A stretch of DNA of 64,000 nt from Candidatus Omnitrophota bacterium (GCA_029570205.1 JAKQSI010000111.1:16949-80948); one strand, 5' to 3'. Numbered from the stretch's first letter, positions 25,355 through 35,170 are shown. Program-made: numbers and translations. Notes: generated from the letters alone by a model not told the origin.

Positions 25355-28219
25355 CTATTTGATCGCTTCACCCTTCGTCATGACGGTGATCCGCGCCCGT
25401 GCGCTTGCATCGCTCAGACACTTGCAGTCGAACTCGATCTCGTTCTTGCCCGGCTGGAGATCCGGCAGGTCCCCCTCAGGGTTAACCTCACCAAGTAACT
25501 CTCCGTCCCTGCCATACAGTTTACAATCGGCGAGAGAATAGCATTCAAGATATTGGCCCGTCTCTAACCTTACGGGAAATGTAATTGTCATCCCGCCGAC
25601 GGTAATGGACAGATCCTTCAAAGTGATCGGAACTAACGGTAACGCCTTTACCGGGCCCACGCCGCACTGAATCTCCGCCCCCTGCGGCACATCGTTACAG
25701 TAGACAGTGACCCACTTGGTGAATTCCAATTCCACGTTCTCTCGATAGATTGAATAGTCGGAACCGTATGGCCATGTGTAGTTTGCATAGCGCTCCGATT
25801 CCAATTCAACCAATTCGAAGTACCGCCAACCCGTGAAATCGACAATAACATAATGTTCACCCATTCCGCGATTAGTGAGATGCTCCGCATTCCGCAGTTG
25901 GACATTCAATACTTCCCCTTTGCCGTCGCCGTATATCCACACACCTAACGCATCTTTTCCCCGCAGATCGAGAAGGGGATCGAAGGTCTTCCCGGCCATG
26001 GCCCAGGCGGCTTTCGCATTCGGCTGCCCGGTATTCTTTACTGAAAGAAGACTACAGGTCCGGTTATCTTTCTTTACCCCTCCGCCCGATGTGATATTGA
26101 ATTCGACGCCGGCAGCCGTCTTCCGCTCAGGAAGCGGTTCCCCTGATGCGAAATCAATCAGCATAACCGCATCCGTTGCATCCAATGGCCCGGCGGACAT
26201 CAATGCCTCGATGCGGATCCTCAACGGCTGCTTTTGATATTTGTTCTCGATTTGCCAATGAGTGTCGTCATTGTCCACTCCCGTTACTTTATGCTTATGA
26301 TACTCCATGCGATCGAATCGCCACCGGTCTTGTGACTCTTCCACTAAAGTGAACTCATTCCCCGGAACGCGGAGTTGCTCCTTTACCGATTCGCTGAAAT
26401 AGTTCGCGTGACGGAGATCCTCATACTGTCGCATGATATTTGCCAGCCTCTGATAAACCGGTTTATCCCGATTCTGCGGATTAATCCCCATAATCGAGAA
26501 CCCGATATCATGGCCGATACATTTGGCGCACAAGTATTCAATATCATCCGAAAATGTCGGTTCGCCCTGAACCCCGGTCCAGGTCTTGATCGCCCACCAG
26601 CCGAGATGAGGAGGCAGAAACATCCGCTTGACTTCCTCGTTGGCCTTGCAGTGAATGTCGATAAAGCGTTTATGGCCTCGGGTCGGATGGTCCCATGCTC
26701 CCATGCGCGCGCGAACGTACCACAGATGATGGTGAAAGGTACTCATCTCCATGAGGGGAGATTTCTTCAGTCGCTTGCACAATTCAAATACAAATCGTGA
26801 GCCGTAATGCCAGGCATACTCCGGGCCGCCGAGGATGCTTTCGCCGTCCAGGGCATCCAGGTAAATCATATCGAATCCGCAGTCATTAAATGTCTCGGCG
26901 GATTTTGCCGCGACCTCCGCCAACAGAGTCGACTCCGCATCCGGTACAAACAGCCCGAAGCATTCTTTCAGATGGCCGATTCTTGCGCCTGCTTTATGTG
27001 GCGCGATACAAGTCCCATAGGCCCCACGGGTGCATTCCGTAAACGCGTACGGCGGCGATTTCCGAATGTTCGCGTAGTTGATTAACTCATCATCAATTTG
27101 TAACGTGACGCTGTTATGTATAAAGAATCCGGTAATCGTAGACATTTGTTCCGTAGTCTCAATCACCGGAACATCCGTGGCCGTGTCGGTCAGGTCGTCG
27201 GCAAGTGTAAAGTAAATGTCTTTCGCCAGTCGCGGGTCCGGAACAGGAGTCACCCAAGGGCAGTTTTTGTCGATAAAGAAAGCATACGTGTGAAGCCCGG
27301 CGGCAATGCCCGCTTCATGCAAACGGTCGATAACCGCTTTCAGGCTCTCTTTTCCTTTCGGATAGGTTTTTGGATTCGGAAAACAGTCGCCGAATCGGAA
27401 CGAGCTGCCGCCGTGAAAGTCGATTTGATTGATTCCTAGCTGCCGTGCCAGCGCGATCCATTCATCGACGGTATCCTCCGACAGGTCTCCGAAATTGAAC
27501 AGGTACGAACCCCGATTGATCGGCGCATCCAGCGCCCACGGTCCTCCGATGTCGGATCGGGGAATCTCCTTTGCCTGGAGAACGACCTCTTTCATGATGG
27601 AACGCAACTCCGGGTAAGGGCACAGAATCAGCGCCGCTTCCGCCCCCTCCATGCCGAATTTCGGACAGCAAATCGCGCGCAATTGCGTATTGTCCATCGG
27701 AATTTCGGGAACATCGGTCTGTAAATTGAGCGCGAGCGAGCAGCCTGTAAATCGATCTTCCCGGCGCTTATTCTCAACAAGAGATAGATTAAACAAAGTA
27801 AAGCGTTCGACGTCTGTTCCCTTTACATCGGTAACCCGAAAGAGGAAGAAATTCTCCTGAATTGTCGGTGTGACCTGGGCGGTAACGCCTGTTTCCCCGA
27901 AAGCCAGGTACAGAATGTCGCCGTTCTTTTCCAGATTCGTGATCGGTTGCACCCGGTCCTTGATAACGACGAAGGCAAACTCCGGGGTCTTTGCACGGTC
28001 CAGGTAGTCTTCCCCCGTGCGAAGGTCAATTACGCTCACGTTCCGGCCGTCTGTTCCAATTTCCCAGCGGACATGGCGATTCTCGAGAATAATTCCGGGG
28101 GCTTTGCAGTAAGCGGAACATTGCGAGACAACAAGAGAGATTACGAAAATGGCTGCAATCTTGAACAGCCGTGAAGAATTGCAACGATAAGGAGAAGAAA
28201 GGGGTGTCCTGTACATCAT
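25355..28219 (-). CDS. Secreted TIM-barrel glycoside hydrolase-like protein
   Basis: A 954-residue protein from the ATG at 28219, preceded by GGAG at 5 nt (an upstream ATG at 28237 is less likely). A signal peptide covers about the first 35 residues. Residues about 250-560 look like a glycosidase TIM barrel: GINQIDFHGGSSFRFGD, ESLKAVIDRLHEAGIAAGLHTYAFF and FDMIYLDALDGE, where a barrel-strand Asp could be catalytic. N-terminal and C-terminal regions are beta-rich, the C-terminal one carbohydrate-binding-like. It resembles alpha-galactosidase-like clans in architecture, but I cannot assign a GH family or substrate. It lies in tandem with a sialidase-like gene. Confidence 0.7.
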   Translation of the reverse strand: MMYRTPLSSPYRCNSSRLFKIAAIFVISLVVSQCSAYCKAPGIILENRHVRWEIGTDGRNVSVIDLRTGEDYLDRAKTPEFAFVVIKDRVQPITNLEKNGDILYLAFGETGVTAQVTPTIQENFFLFRVTDVKGTDVERFTLFNLSLVENKRREDRFTGCSLALNLQTDVPEIPMDNTQLRAICCPKFGMEGAEAALILCPYPELRSIMKEVVLQAKEIPRSDIGGPWALDAPINRGSYLFNFGDLSEDTVDEWIALARQLGINQIDFHGGSSFRFGDCFPNPKTYPKGKESLKAVIDRLHEAGIAAGLHTYAFFIDKNCPWVTPVPDPRLAKDIYFTLADDLTDTATDVPVIETTEQMSTITGFFIHNSVTLQIDDELINYANIRKSPPYAFTECTRGAYGTCIAPHKAGARIGHLKECFGLFVPDAESTLLAEVAAKSAETFNDCGFDMIYLDALDGESILGGPEYAWHYGSRFVFELCKRLKKSPLMEMSTFHHHLWYVRARMGAWDHPTRGHKRFIDIHCKANEEVKRMFLPPHLGWWAIKTWTGVQGEPTFSDDIEYLCAKCIGHDIGFSIMGINPQNRDKPVYQRLANIMRQYEDLRHANYFSESVKEQLRVPGNEFTLVEESQDRWRFDRMEYHKHKVTGVDNDDTHWQIENKYQKQPLRIRIEALMSAGPLDATDAVMLIDFASGEPLPERKTAAGVEFNITSGGGVKKDNRTCSLLSVKNTGQPNAKAAWAMAGKTFDPLLDLRGKDALGVWIYGDGKGEVLNVQLRNAEHLTNRGMGEHYVIVDFTGWRYFELVELESERYANYTWPYGSDYSIYRENVELEFTKWVTVYCNDVPQGAEIQCGVGPVKALPLVPITLKDLSITVGGMTITFPVRLETGQYLECYSLADCKLYGRDGELLGEVNPEGDLPDLQPGKNEIEFDCKCLSDASARARITVMTKGEAIK

Positions 28220-28358
28220 ATTATCTCCGGAGCGCATCGGGAAGGGTATTATTTCGTAGTTTCATCGGATTGTACTCTCCGCAGGGATTGCTTGAAAAGA
28301 ATACATTGCGCGGTGTCCCGATGTCTGCATCAGGTTACTGTACTATCTGTGCGCTTGC

Positions 28359-29465
28359 CTATTTCGCCCCCAGAATAGTCTTAATCGGTATTCGTGTGGC
28401 GCGGCATTGGGCGCGGGTTCCGTCATAATGGGTCGGCGGATTGCCCGCCCAGTAATAGACGATTACCAGGTTGTCGCCCAGGACCACGCCGCTGGGATAT
28501 CCGAAATCGCCGGACACGGGCTGGGTCAGGCTCAATACGGTCTCGGTCTCCCAATTTTTACCGCCATCCCGCGAGAGAATGCCTCGAATGTCTTTCTTTT
28601 CATCGTCGCGATTTCCGTAGATCATCAGGATGTTATTGTTACCGAGGTCGATCAGGTCCGCCGGATGTTGGCCATCTTCTTTGGTTGCCGCAATAAGATA
28701 GGTCCAGGTTCGGCCCAGATCGGAACTGCGGTAGATATCCGTGTTCGATTTCGGTCGGTCGCAGCGAGCAGCGGCCAGGAGGTCCCCATTGTCCAGCGGG
28801 AGCAAGCCGGTCTCGTTATGATCTGCGGCGATCCAGGATGGGTCCCCCCATGTTTGCCCTTCATCCGTGGACCGGATGATATAAGAATAGTCCACGCCCT
28901 TTTCCGACTCAGGCATGTTGGGGACTTTCGGCGCGTGCGGGCCGTAGACATTCTGCAGGTAAGTTCCATCTTTCAGGCGGATGATTCTGCCGTATGGGGA
29001 AGTTGATTCCAGTCCTTCATATTTCAGCGGCTTCAGGTCCGACCAGGTCACCCCACGGTCATCGGAATAGAGTTGAATATCCCGTGCCAGTCCGAGACTG
29101 CTTTGATAAGTTCCGTGCCCGTTGTATCCATCCTGGTGATGAATGCCCAAAAGGAACCGCCCGGAAGGAGTGATGCCGAACGCCGGATTTCGGTCATCCG
29201 CCGACGTGTCCACGGCGTTGCGCATCCCGTACCAGAGTAACCCGTCTTTGGAGAACAGCAGATCCAGGCGACCCCCGATTCCCAAGTGACCCGCGCCTCC
29301 CCGGAGAACCACCGCCAGTTCTCCATCGGGAGTTTTATCCATCACGGGGAAATAACCCTGACCGTAAATGACAACGCTTGCCTCGACCCCCGGCGTGTGG
29401 GTCAAGTCAACAACGTTCGGTGTCTGGGTGAGGAGGATGGCGATAACAAGCGAAAGGGGAGACAT
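28359..29465 (-). CDS. Secreted sialidase-like BNR/Asp-box protein
   Basis: A 368-residue protein with a short N-terminal signal segment and a six-bladed sialidase-type fold. Asp boxes (S-x-D-x-G-x-x-W) are visible as LYSDDRGVTWSD, IRSTDEGQTWGD, YRSSDLGRTWTY and LSRDGGKNWETE. Such proteins cleave sialic acids or other terminal sugars, or only bind glycans. The N-terminal catalytic arginine motif (RIP) is not recognisable, so activity is uncertain. It lies 139 nt upstream of the TIM-barrel glycosidase-like gene on the same strand, suggesting cooperation on a complex glycan. Confidence 0.82.
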   Translation of the reverse strand: MSPLSLVIAILLTQTPNVVDLTHTPGVEASVVIYGQGYFPVMDKTPDGELAVVLRGGAGHLGIGGRLDLLFSKDGLLWYGMRNAVDTSADDRNPAFGITPSGRFLLGIHHQDGYNGHGTYQSSLGLARDIQLYSDDRGVTWSDLKPLKYEGLESTSPYGRIIRLKDGTYLQNVYGPHAPKVPNMPESEKGVDYSYIIRSTDEGQTWGDPSWIAADHNETGLLPLDNGDLLAAARCDRPKSNTDIYRSSDLGRTWTYLIAATKEDGQHPADLIDLGNNNILMIYGNRDDEKKDIRGILSRDGGKNWETETVLSLTQPVSGDFGYPSGVVLGDNLVIVYYWAGNPPTHYDGTRAQCRATRIPIKTILGAK

Positions 29466-29531
29466 GGCTGGTTTCCTTTCAATGAGGGAGCATTGAGGCT
29501 GCGGATGTTCGAGGCAAATATCAGGTGAAAC

Positions 29532-30875
29532 TTATTTCTGGCTGTAGGCTTCGGTTCCCGGGAGTGGGGGTAAGACATAAAGGGGATTGATATGTTTGTG
29601 GCTGTCCCACACCTCAAAATGCAAATGGGGGCCGGTAGCTCTTCCGGTCGATCCTGATTTGGCGATCCGTTGACCCTGCTTCACTCGCTGGCCGGTTTTG
29701 ACAGACATACTCATAAGATGGGCATAAAGGCTTTTGTACCCGTTTTGGTGGTCGATAACGACCGTGTTTCCTTTGCCGCCGCTTCGGCGGGCGAAGATCA
29801 CGATCCCATCGGCTGCCGCGTACACAGATGTGCCCTTTTTGGCCTGGAAGTCGATCCCGCGATGGAACAACTGTTTTCGCAGAATCGGATGTGTTCGCAT
29901 CCCGTAGCCGGAGTTGATAACAATCTCTTCCAACGGATAACGGAATGAAAGAGACGCTCCCGGTAACCGTGGAGTCGGGATGATCAATTCCAGTCCGGGC
30001 TTGAGACGGGAGGGATCGCCGATATTGTTGAGAGCGATCAAATCCTCCATTTTAACTTTATATTTCACACAGATTTGCCAGGGATTTTCTCCCGGTAATA
30101 CGACGTGACGGACGAAGGCTTCATTCTCGACCGGCGCATCCCCTGCCGTGGTTTCCGGTGTTTCGGCGGCTTGGCCGGAAGATCCTTTTTTTGGAACTTC
30201 ATCAACATTCATCAATTCCGGGAGATCCGGAAGGACTTGTGTGTGGCTCAGTTGTTCGGAGGTTTTGGCGATGTAGGATACACTTTCTTCGGAGGTTGTT
30301 CCGGCGAAAGAGTTGGAGGGTTCAAAAGTATAGCTTTCCAAGCTGGGGATAGGCGGCGTGTCGAAGTCACTCGGAGGGGGTTCGGCGAATACGGCGGATT
30401 GAGGATCCTCATATCCGTCATCCTCGCTGATTGTATCCTGCATCCCCGGCGGAAGGAGCAAGGCTCCTAAGTTATTATCCTCACTCTCCTCACCGGATTG
30501 GCCCAGCGGGGGAACGAGAATTCCGATACTAATACACGCGATAAAAACCAGGGTAGAACTGACTGTCCATGCTTCGAGGCGGTCGGTGATCGGTCGGAAA
30601 AAGCGGAATATCAATCCATTCCGATTGGGGAAGCGCCGACCGGACTGGTTTTCCCGGAAAGAAAGAAATTTTCCCATCAGACCGACAAACAGGCAGCTGA
30701 AAATCAGGCAGAATAATTGTTTGAACCAGGAGGCAGCAGTTCTGAGATGAAACTCTGAAAAATGTTGTCGAAAAATGTCGCCGGCTTTCGGGTCCTCCAA
30801 AAGCTCGTGCTTGCGGGTGGGAATCTCTTTTTTGCGGTCCAGGCGCGCATTTTTTTCAATCATGGGCCGATTCAC
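29532..30875 (-). CDS. LysM and M23 peptidase domain protein, membrane anchored
   Basis: A 447-residue cell-wall protein. Two hydrophobic stretches lie at about 54-70 and 100-120, then a long acidic low-complexity region, a LysM domain (HVVLPGENPWQICVKYKVKMEDLIALNN, about 263-290) and a C-terminal M23 endopeptidase with HRGIDF, LYAHL and GPHLHFEVW supplying the zinc ligands. It likely cleaves peptidoglycan cross-links or activates amidases, as EnvC/NlpD-type proteins do. The frame opens with GTG at 30875 immediately behind GGAGGA; ATG at 30863 is the alternative start. Confidence 0.92.
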   Translation of the reverse strand: MNRPMIEKNARLDRKKEIPTRKHELLEDPKAGDIFRQHFSEFHLRTAASWFKQLFCLIFSCLFVGLMGKFLSFRENQSGRRFPNRNGLIFRFFRPITDRLEAWTVSSTLVFIACISIGILVPPLGQSGEESEDNNLGALLLPPGMQDTISEDDGYEDPQSAVFAEPPPSDFDTPPIPSLESYTFEPSNSFAGTTSEESVSYIAKTSEQLSHTQVLPDLPELMNVDEVPKKGSSGQAAETPETTAGDAPVENEAFVRHVVLPGENPWQICVKYKVKMEDLIALNNIGDPSRLKPGLELIIPTPRLPGASLSFRYPLEEIVINSGYGMRTHPILRKQLFHRGIDFQAKKGTSVYAAADGIVIFARRSGGKGNTVVIDHQNGYKSLYAHLMSMSVKTGQRVKQGQRIAKSGSTGRATGPHLHFEVWDSHKHINPLYVLPPLPGTEAYSQK

Positions 30876-31387
30876 GCTCCTCCACGCTCAACGTGTCGCA
30901 CCTCAATTTTTTGACAAGCAAATACCAAACCAAAATGCCAGTATTGATTTAAAGCCAGCAAATCCAAATAGTTGGAAACTCAACCCGATGAACTGCAATT
31001 TTGTTGTCTATGCTCCGCAGGCGAAAAATGGAGCAACGCCCATCGCTTAATGATGGTGATGATAAACACACAAATTTCCTTATGTCAAGGTGTTTTCAAT
31101 TTCATTTTCAGGCCAAAAAGGAGGATTAATTTCCATAATTATAGAATAATCAACAAGTTATATGATAAATTCGGAATTTTGAAACGGCCTCAAAATTCTT
31201 CAGTGAGGCTTCGCCATGAAAATTGTGTGAAATAAGATGCAAGAAGATGCAATTTGTGTGGGTGAAAACGCTTGACACTTTGCAGTTTTGCACTATAGTT
31301 AGAAGGTCTTTGTGCCAGATAGTATTTTTGGGCACTTGAAAAAGAACATATTCTTTGTCTGATGATTCGTCGAAAGGAGAACTTGGC
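30876..31387. other. Long AT-rich divergent regulatory region
   Basis: About 510 nt between the divergent M23 peptidase and dockerin genes. Base composition falls clearly below that of the surroundings, especially at 31060-31200. An orphan AAGGAGG at about 31117-31123 is not followed by a usable start. The only convincing element is the promoter at 31272-31299. No RNA gene or coding frame is supported. Confidence 0.5.
31272..31299 (+). promoter_or_regulatory. Sigma70-type promoter for the dockerin/cohesin genes
   Basis: A perfect TTGACA at 31272-31277 and TATAGT at 31294-31299 are separated by 16 nt, about 90 nt ahead of the dockerin-protein start. It is the best housekeeping-type promoter in the window and would leave a 5' leader of roughly 80 nt. 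Confidence 0.7.
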
Positions 31388-31987
31388 ATGCTTCGGACAT
31401 CCACGACTCCGCGCGTTGCCCATCTTTTCTGGGTTGGTCTGCTGGTAATAATGGTCCCGGTTGCGGTGTATGCGCAATCGGAAACCCCGACGGCAGCACC
31501 GGAAACCCCCACCGAAACCCCGACAGTGGTACCGGAGACCCCCACGGAAACGCCGACGGTCGTACCGGAAACTCCTACCGCTGTCCCGACAAATACTCCG
31601 AGACCGACGGAAACGCCGACAGCCAGACCGACGGAAACGCCAACAGCCAGACCGACGGAAACGCCGACAGCCACGCCAAAACCGACCGAAAGCCCAACCG
31701 CCGTTCCCGAGACTCCCACTTCTACTCCGACGGTGACCCCGCAGCCCGCACGGCCTGGTGATCTCGATGGAGACGGGGAGCTTTCTTCGGCGGATGCGGA
31801 TCTCCTTATTGAGTTGATATTGTATGGAACCATAAACGGAGAACCCGCAACCACGGAACAGCGCGCTCTCGCCGACCTCACCGGGGACGGAGAGGTGACA
31901 GCACAAGATGCGCAAGAAGTCTTCCTGAGACAATCGCTGATGTTATTTTTGAAGACCATTGACAAAGGACGTATGGCAGAACAGTGA
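31388..31987 (+). CDS. Secreted Pro-Thr-rich protein with C-terminal dockerin-like domain
   Basis: A 199-residue protein from the ATG at 31388, which has AAGGAG at a suitable distance. Residues 1-30 are a signal peptide ending VAVYAQ; 31-123 are an extended linker built of ETPT, PTAVP and RPTETPTA repeats; 124-182 are a type I dockerin-like domain with two calcium-loop sequences, DLDGDGELSSAD (125-136) and DLTGDGEVTAQD (163-174). Dockerins bind cohesin modules. There is no catalytic domain, so this would be a small adaptor or surface-displayed plug. The neighbour at 32162 carries the matching cohesin-like domain. Confidence 0.82.
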   Translation: MLRTSTTPRVAHLFWVGLLVIMVPVAVYAQSETPTAAPETPTETPTVVPETPTETPTVVPETPTAVPTNTPRPTETPTARPTETPTARPTETPTATPKPTESPTAVPETPTSTPTVTPQPARPGDLDGDGELSSADADLLIELILYGTINGEPATTEQRALADLTGDGEVTAQDAQEVFLRQSLMLFLKTIDKGRMAEQ

Positions 31988-32161
31988 GCGCCGATTCGGA
32001 TGGTCAAATGACGTAATCAAGAATAACGCATGTCCCTTCCCAGGGGACGTCCGTTGTTCTGTTCAATTGGTTTGAAAGATCGATTCGTGATGATGAATAC
32101 GAAGTACGCAACCAGAAAGGCCAAAACCGGCGGAATGAATGCAAGCGAAAGGGGATCATCG

Positions 32162-34102
32162 ATGACCTCGACGACCTATTCCATTCCAGTGAGAACGTTC
32201 AGGATTGCAGGGATCCTTTTTATCGGGTTCTGTTTTTCGTTAATCACCATGGGGGTATACGCGCAGGAAACCCCTACGGCGGTCCCGGAGACTCCCACAG
32301 AGACTCCAACGGTTATTCCCGAGACTCCCACAGAGACTCCGACGGTCGTTCCAGAGACCCCGACAGCCATTCCAACGGCGACGCCACGACCGACAGAGTC
32401 TCCCACCGCGACTCCACGACCTACAGAATCGCCCACAGCAACGCCGAGGCCGACGGAATCTCCTACCGCGACTCCACGACCCACGGAATCGCCTACGGCC
32501 ACTCCGGTGCCGGTGACTCCCAAGCTGCGTGCGGGGCAGGCGGAAGGCCGACCCGGTGATGCCGTTGTTATCGCGATTACCGGTGAAGATATGCCCACGA
32601 CGGATGCCTTTGGGTTTGATCTGACCTATAACAATCTCCGCTTGAAATTTGCCGAGATTTTACGTGGTTCACATACTCAGGGGTGGTATGCGGTAAGTGC
32701 GGCTGATTTGTCGGGTGTTCTCCGTGTTGTCGGCATTGCGGGAACGGCTCCGGCAATCTCCGGTAATGGTGAGATCGCTCAAATACGGTTCACGATTCAG
32801 TCGAACGCGCCGGAAGGGATTGTCCCGCTTGATTTCAAGGTCATTACGGATGATCTGGCTTCGGCGCAAGCGATCTCCGGTTCGATTACTATTCTGCCTG
32901 CGGCAGAGACTCCGACAGAGACACCGACGGCGGTTCCGACGGAGACCCCGACCTTTACACCGACTCGAACAGCAACACCGGTTCCTACCAGCACACCAAC
33001 GCTCGGTCCGATAGAAACGCCGACGGCGATTCCAACAGAGACCCCTGTTGGGACTCCGACCGTAACGCCTACTATCACGGGCACTCCGATTCCAAGGATG
33101 GATCCCGGGCAGTCCATTATAGCTTTGAGCGCGTGGGGCGACATTGCCGCATTGGGCAATATCAAGGGCTTCGTGGATGTGGATAACAACGGGTATTTGG
33201 ATGATCCGTTGCCGCATCCGACCGGACCGTATCCGCCGCGCGTTTCCGGGTACACGGCTTTCGACATCGCGAATGTTGTCAACAGTCGGGGGCTTGTTAC
33301 TCCGGGCTTCCTGGTTATGCTGACCGAACAGGGTAAGACTATCTCGTATCAGTTTGTGGAAAACCCGTTTGCCGATCAGAAGATTGTCTCGAATGTGTTC
33401 CCAGACTTGGCCCGTGATGTCCTTGGCCGAGCCAGCCAGGTACGGTTTGTGGATATTGAGATCAATACTGCACTGGACGGATACTTCGCACTAAGCGAGT
33501 TGGGCCGTGTGATTTCAGTCAGCGGAACGCCGCGAAATGTGGTGGCGAACGGTGCGGAAGTAAAACCGTTCCTCGCTTCACCGGAGACAGCAGTTGACTT
33601 GGAACTGCTCCCGGGTGGTGGAGTTGCGGGTCAGTTGCAGGGGTACATTCTGACCTCCACAGGCCGGATTGTCGCAATCGGCGATGTGCCGCAGCTGATC
33701 CCGACCAGAGAACTTCGAAACAAGGGAACGTTCATCGAGATGGACCTTGTGCTGGGTCAGGCCGGGGAACTTCTTGGAGCGGTCCTGGCGAACGGTGTCG
33801 GCGAGTTCTATCTGGCGGCAGTGGAAGGTGCGAATACCTTGCCGCCGGTTGATCTGCCGGAAGGCGATTACGCTCGCCTGCTGTTCCCGTTGAGCACACC
33901 GCTGGTTCTTCAGGCATTCGAGCTGGTTCCAACCGAAGAAACCTTTGGAATCATTGCTCTGGACCGAACCGGCGCGCTCCACACCTTCGGTCGTGCCAGC
34001 CGGTATCTGCCGACCCTGGAACAGCTGCAATCGGTGCTTCTCTTGTGGGGAACCGCAGGTGTCGATCTCTCCGTTCATCAGTATCCCGGTTTGGGAAAAT
34101 AA
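32162..34102 (+). CDS. Secreted protein with cohesin-like domain, Pro-Thr linkers and beta-repeat domain
   Basis: A 646-residue protein. The ATG at 32162 follows AAAGGGG and opens a typical signal peptide (1-35, ending GVYAQ). Residues 36-121 form a Pro-Thr linker with four exact RPTESPTATP units. Residues 122-246 match a cohesin-type jelly roll: GRPGDAVVIAITGEDM, then AFGFDLTYNNLRLKFAEI, then GEIAQIRFTI. A second PT linker (247-316) leads to a 330-residue beta-repeat region with IIALSAWGDIAALG, YILTSTGRIVAIG and IIALDRTGALHTFG, a pattern shared with the protein at 12686. Lies 174 nt after the dockerin gene and ends at a strong terminator. Confidence 0.82.
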   Translation: MTSTTYSIPVRTFRIAGILFIGFCFSLITMGVYAQETPTAVPETPTETPTVIPETPTETPTVVPETPTAIPTATPRPTESPTATPRPTESPTATPRPTESPTATPRPTESPTATPVPVTPKLRAGQAEGRPGDAVVIAITGEDMPTTDAFGFDLTYNNLRLKFAEILRGSHTQGWYAVSAADLSGVLRVVGIAGTAPAISGNGEIAQIRFTIQSNAPEGIVPLDFKVITDDLASAQAISGSITILPAAETPTETPTAVPTETPTFTPTRTATPVPTSTPTLGPIETPTAIPTETPVGTPTVTPTITGTPIPRMDPGQSIIALSAWGDIAALGNIKGFVDVDNNGYLDDPLPHPTGPYPPRVSGYTAFDIANVVNSRGLVTPGFLVMLTEQGKTISYQFVENPFADQKIVSNVFPDLARDVLGRASQVRFVDIEINTALDGYFALSELGRVISVSGTPRNVVANGAEVKPFLASPETAVDLELLPGGGVAGQLQGYILTSTGRIVAIGDVPQLIPTRELRNKGTFIEMDLVLGQAGELLGAVLANGVGEFYLAAVEGANTLPPVDLPEGDYARLLFPLSTPLVLQAFELVPTEETFGIIALDRTGALHTFGRASRYLPTLEQLQSVLLLWGTAGVDLSVHQYPGLGK

Positions 34103-34134
34103 CGGGGGGTGCGACTCTCAATAAGATGATTTAT

Positions 34135-34181
34135 GAGGATCAGGAGTCCGGTTGAAGAAGGCTCCTGATCCTCTTTATTGT
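34135..34181 (+). terminator. Rho-independent terminator after the cohesin gene
   Basis: A perfect 12-bp stem, GAGGATCAGGAG at 34135-34146 pairing with CTCCTGATCCTC at 34162-34173, followed by TTTATTGTT. It closes the dockerin-cohesin transcription unit. Confidence 0.85.
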
Positions 34182-34269
34182 TCGGGCGGCGTAAACGGAG
34201 ATCTGTACCCCGAGCGGAACAGACGTGAGGCACAGGCGCGTATTTCTCTGTTAAGGAGGCAGTAATTTC

Positions 34270-35088
34270 TTGAAATTGCATGGTGGTGTTTTTCTTATTC
34301 CGTTTTTCCTGTTTGGAATCGGATTTGTTATGGCCACGTCAAGCGATAGCGGCGAAAAAACGCTTGTTGTGGACCGTTTTGACCATGCTTGTTCTTCCTC
34401 GATTCCGGATGGGTGGACCGAATATCAGTTCAAGCATTCCAAACGAGCAACGCAGTATCGTGTAGTCCCGGAGGCTGCGGTAGAGGGAGATGCCGCAACA
34501 GACTGCTCGGATGGTTGTGTACTCCGTGCCGAGTCCGACTCCGGAGGATCGATGATCGCAAAGAAATTTGTTGTCGATCTGAATGAATACCCCGTTCTTC
34601 GGTGGCATTGGAAGATAGAAGGAATTATCGAAGGGGCGGATGGCCGAGCAAAGGAGACCAACGATTTTCCCGCGGGGATTTATGTGGCTGTGCGGCCAAA
34701 AGAGGGATTCCATCCCATCCGCTCTCTTGCGCAGGGTATGGCTCGATCTGTGGCCGGGGTGCCTGTTCCCCAAGCCGCTTTCCATTTTGTCTGGGCGAAT
34801 TCCGGTGAACCGGGAGAAACGTTCCGCAGCGCATCCTCTCTAGGTACCGCGCTGAACAATATCGTTGTGGTGGTTGAAAGCGGGAAAACCAATGTGGGGA
34901 AATGGGTCGAGGCAAGTGTGAATGTCCTGGAATACTACAACCGCTTTTTTCCGGGGGGTCCGGCGATGACAGACGGAGTGGGAATTATGACGGACTGCGA
35001 CAACACCGGATCGAAGGCCGTTGCCTACTACGACGATCTTCGGTTTTGTGCGGAAAAAACAGACCGTTCCGGCAACGCCGGGGGATGA
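34270..35088 (+). CDS. DUF3047 domain protein, secreted
   Basis: A 272-residue protein starting at a TTG (34270), 10 nt behind a perfect AAGGAGG (34253-34259). A signal peptide (about 1-24) precedes a DUF3047 domain marked by VLRWHWKIEGIIEGADGRAKETNDFPAGIYV and by the C-terminal GIMTDCDNTGSKAVAYYDDLRF. The family has a jelly-roll, lectin-like look and no established reaction. It is the first gene of a plus-strand run of secreted proteins and is followed after 79 nt by an esterase-like gene. Confidence 0.8.
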   Translation: MKLHGGVFLIPFFLFGIGFVMATSSDSGEKTLVVDRFDHACSSSIPDGWTEYQFKHSKRATQYRVVPEAAVEGDAATDCSDGCVLRAESDSGGSMIAKKFVVDLNEYPVLRWHWKIEGIIEGADGRAKETNDFPAGIYVAVRPKEGFHPIRSLAQGMARSVAGVPVPQAAFHFVWANSGEPGETFRSASSLGTALNNIVVVVESGKTNVGKWVEASVNVLEYYNRFFPGGPAMTDGVGIMTDCDNTGSKAVAYYDDLRFCAEKTDRSGNAGG

Positions 35089-35170
35089 GATACCGGGACA
35101 CCGTCCGCTCCCTGTTTGCTGCTTGTGTGCTACAATCCCTGACAAATCCGATTGAGTAAGGATACCCGTG

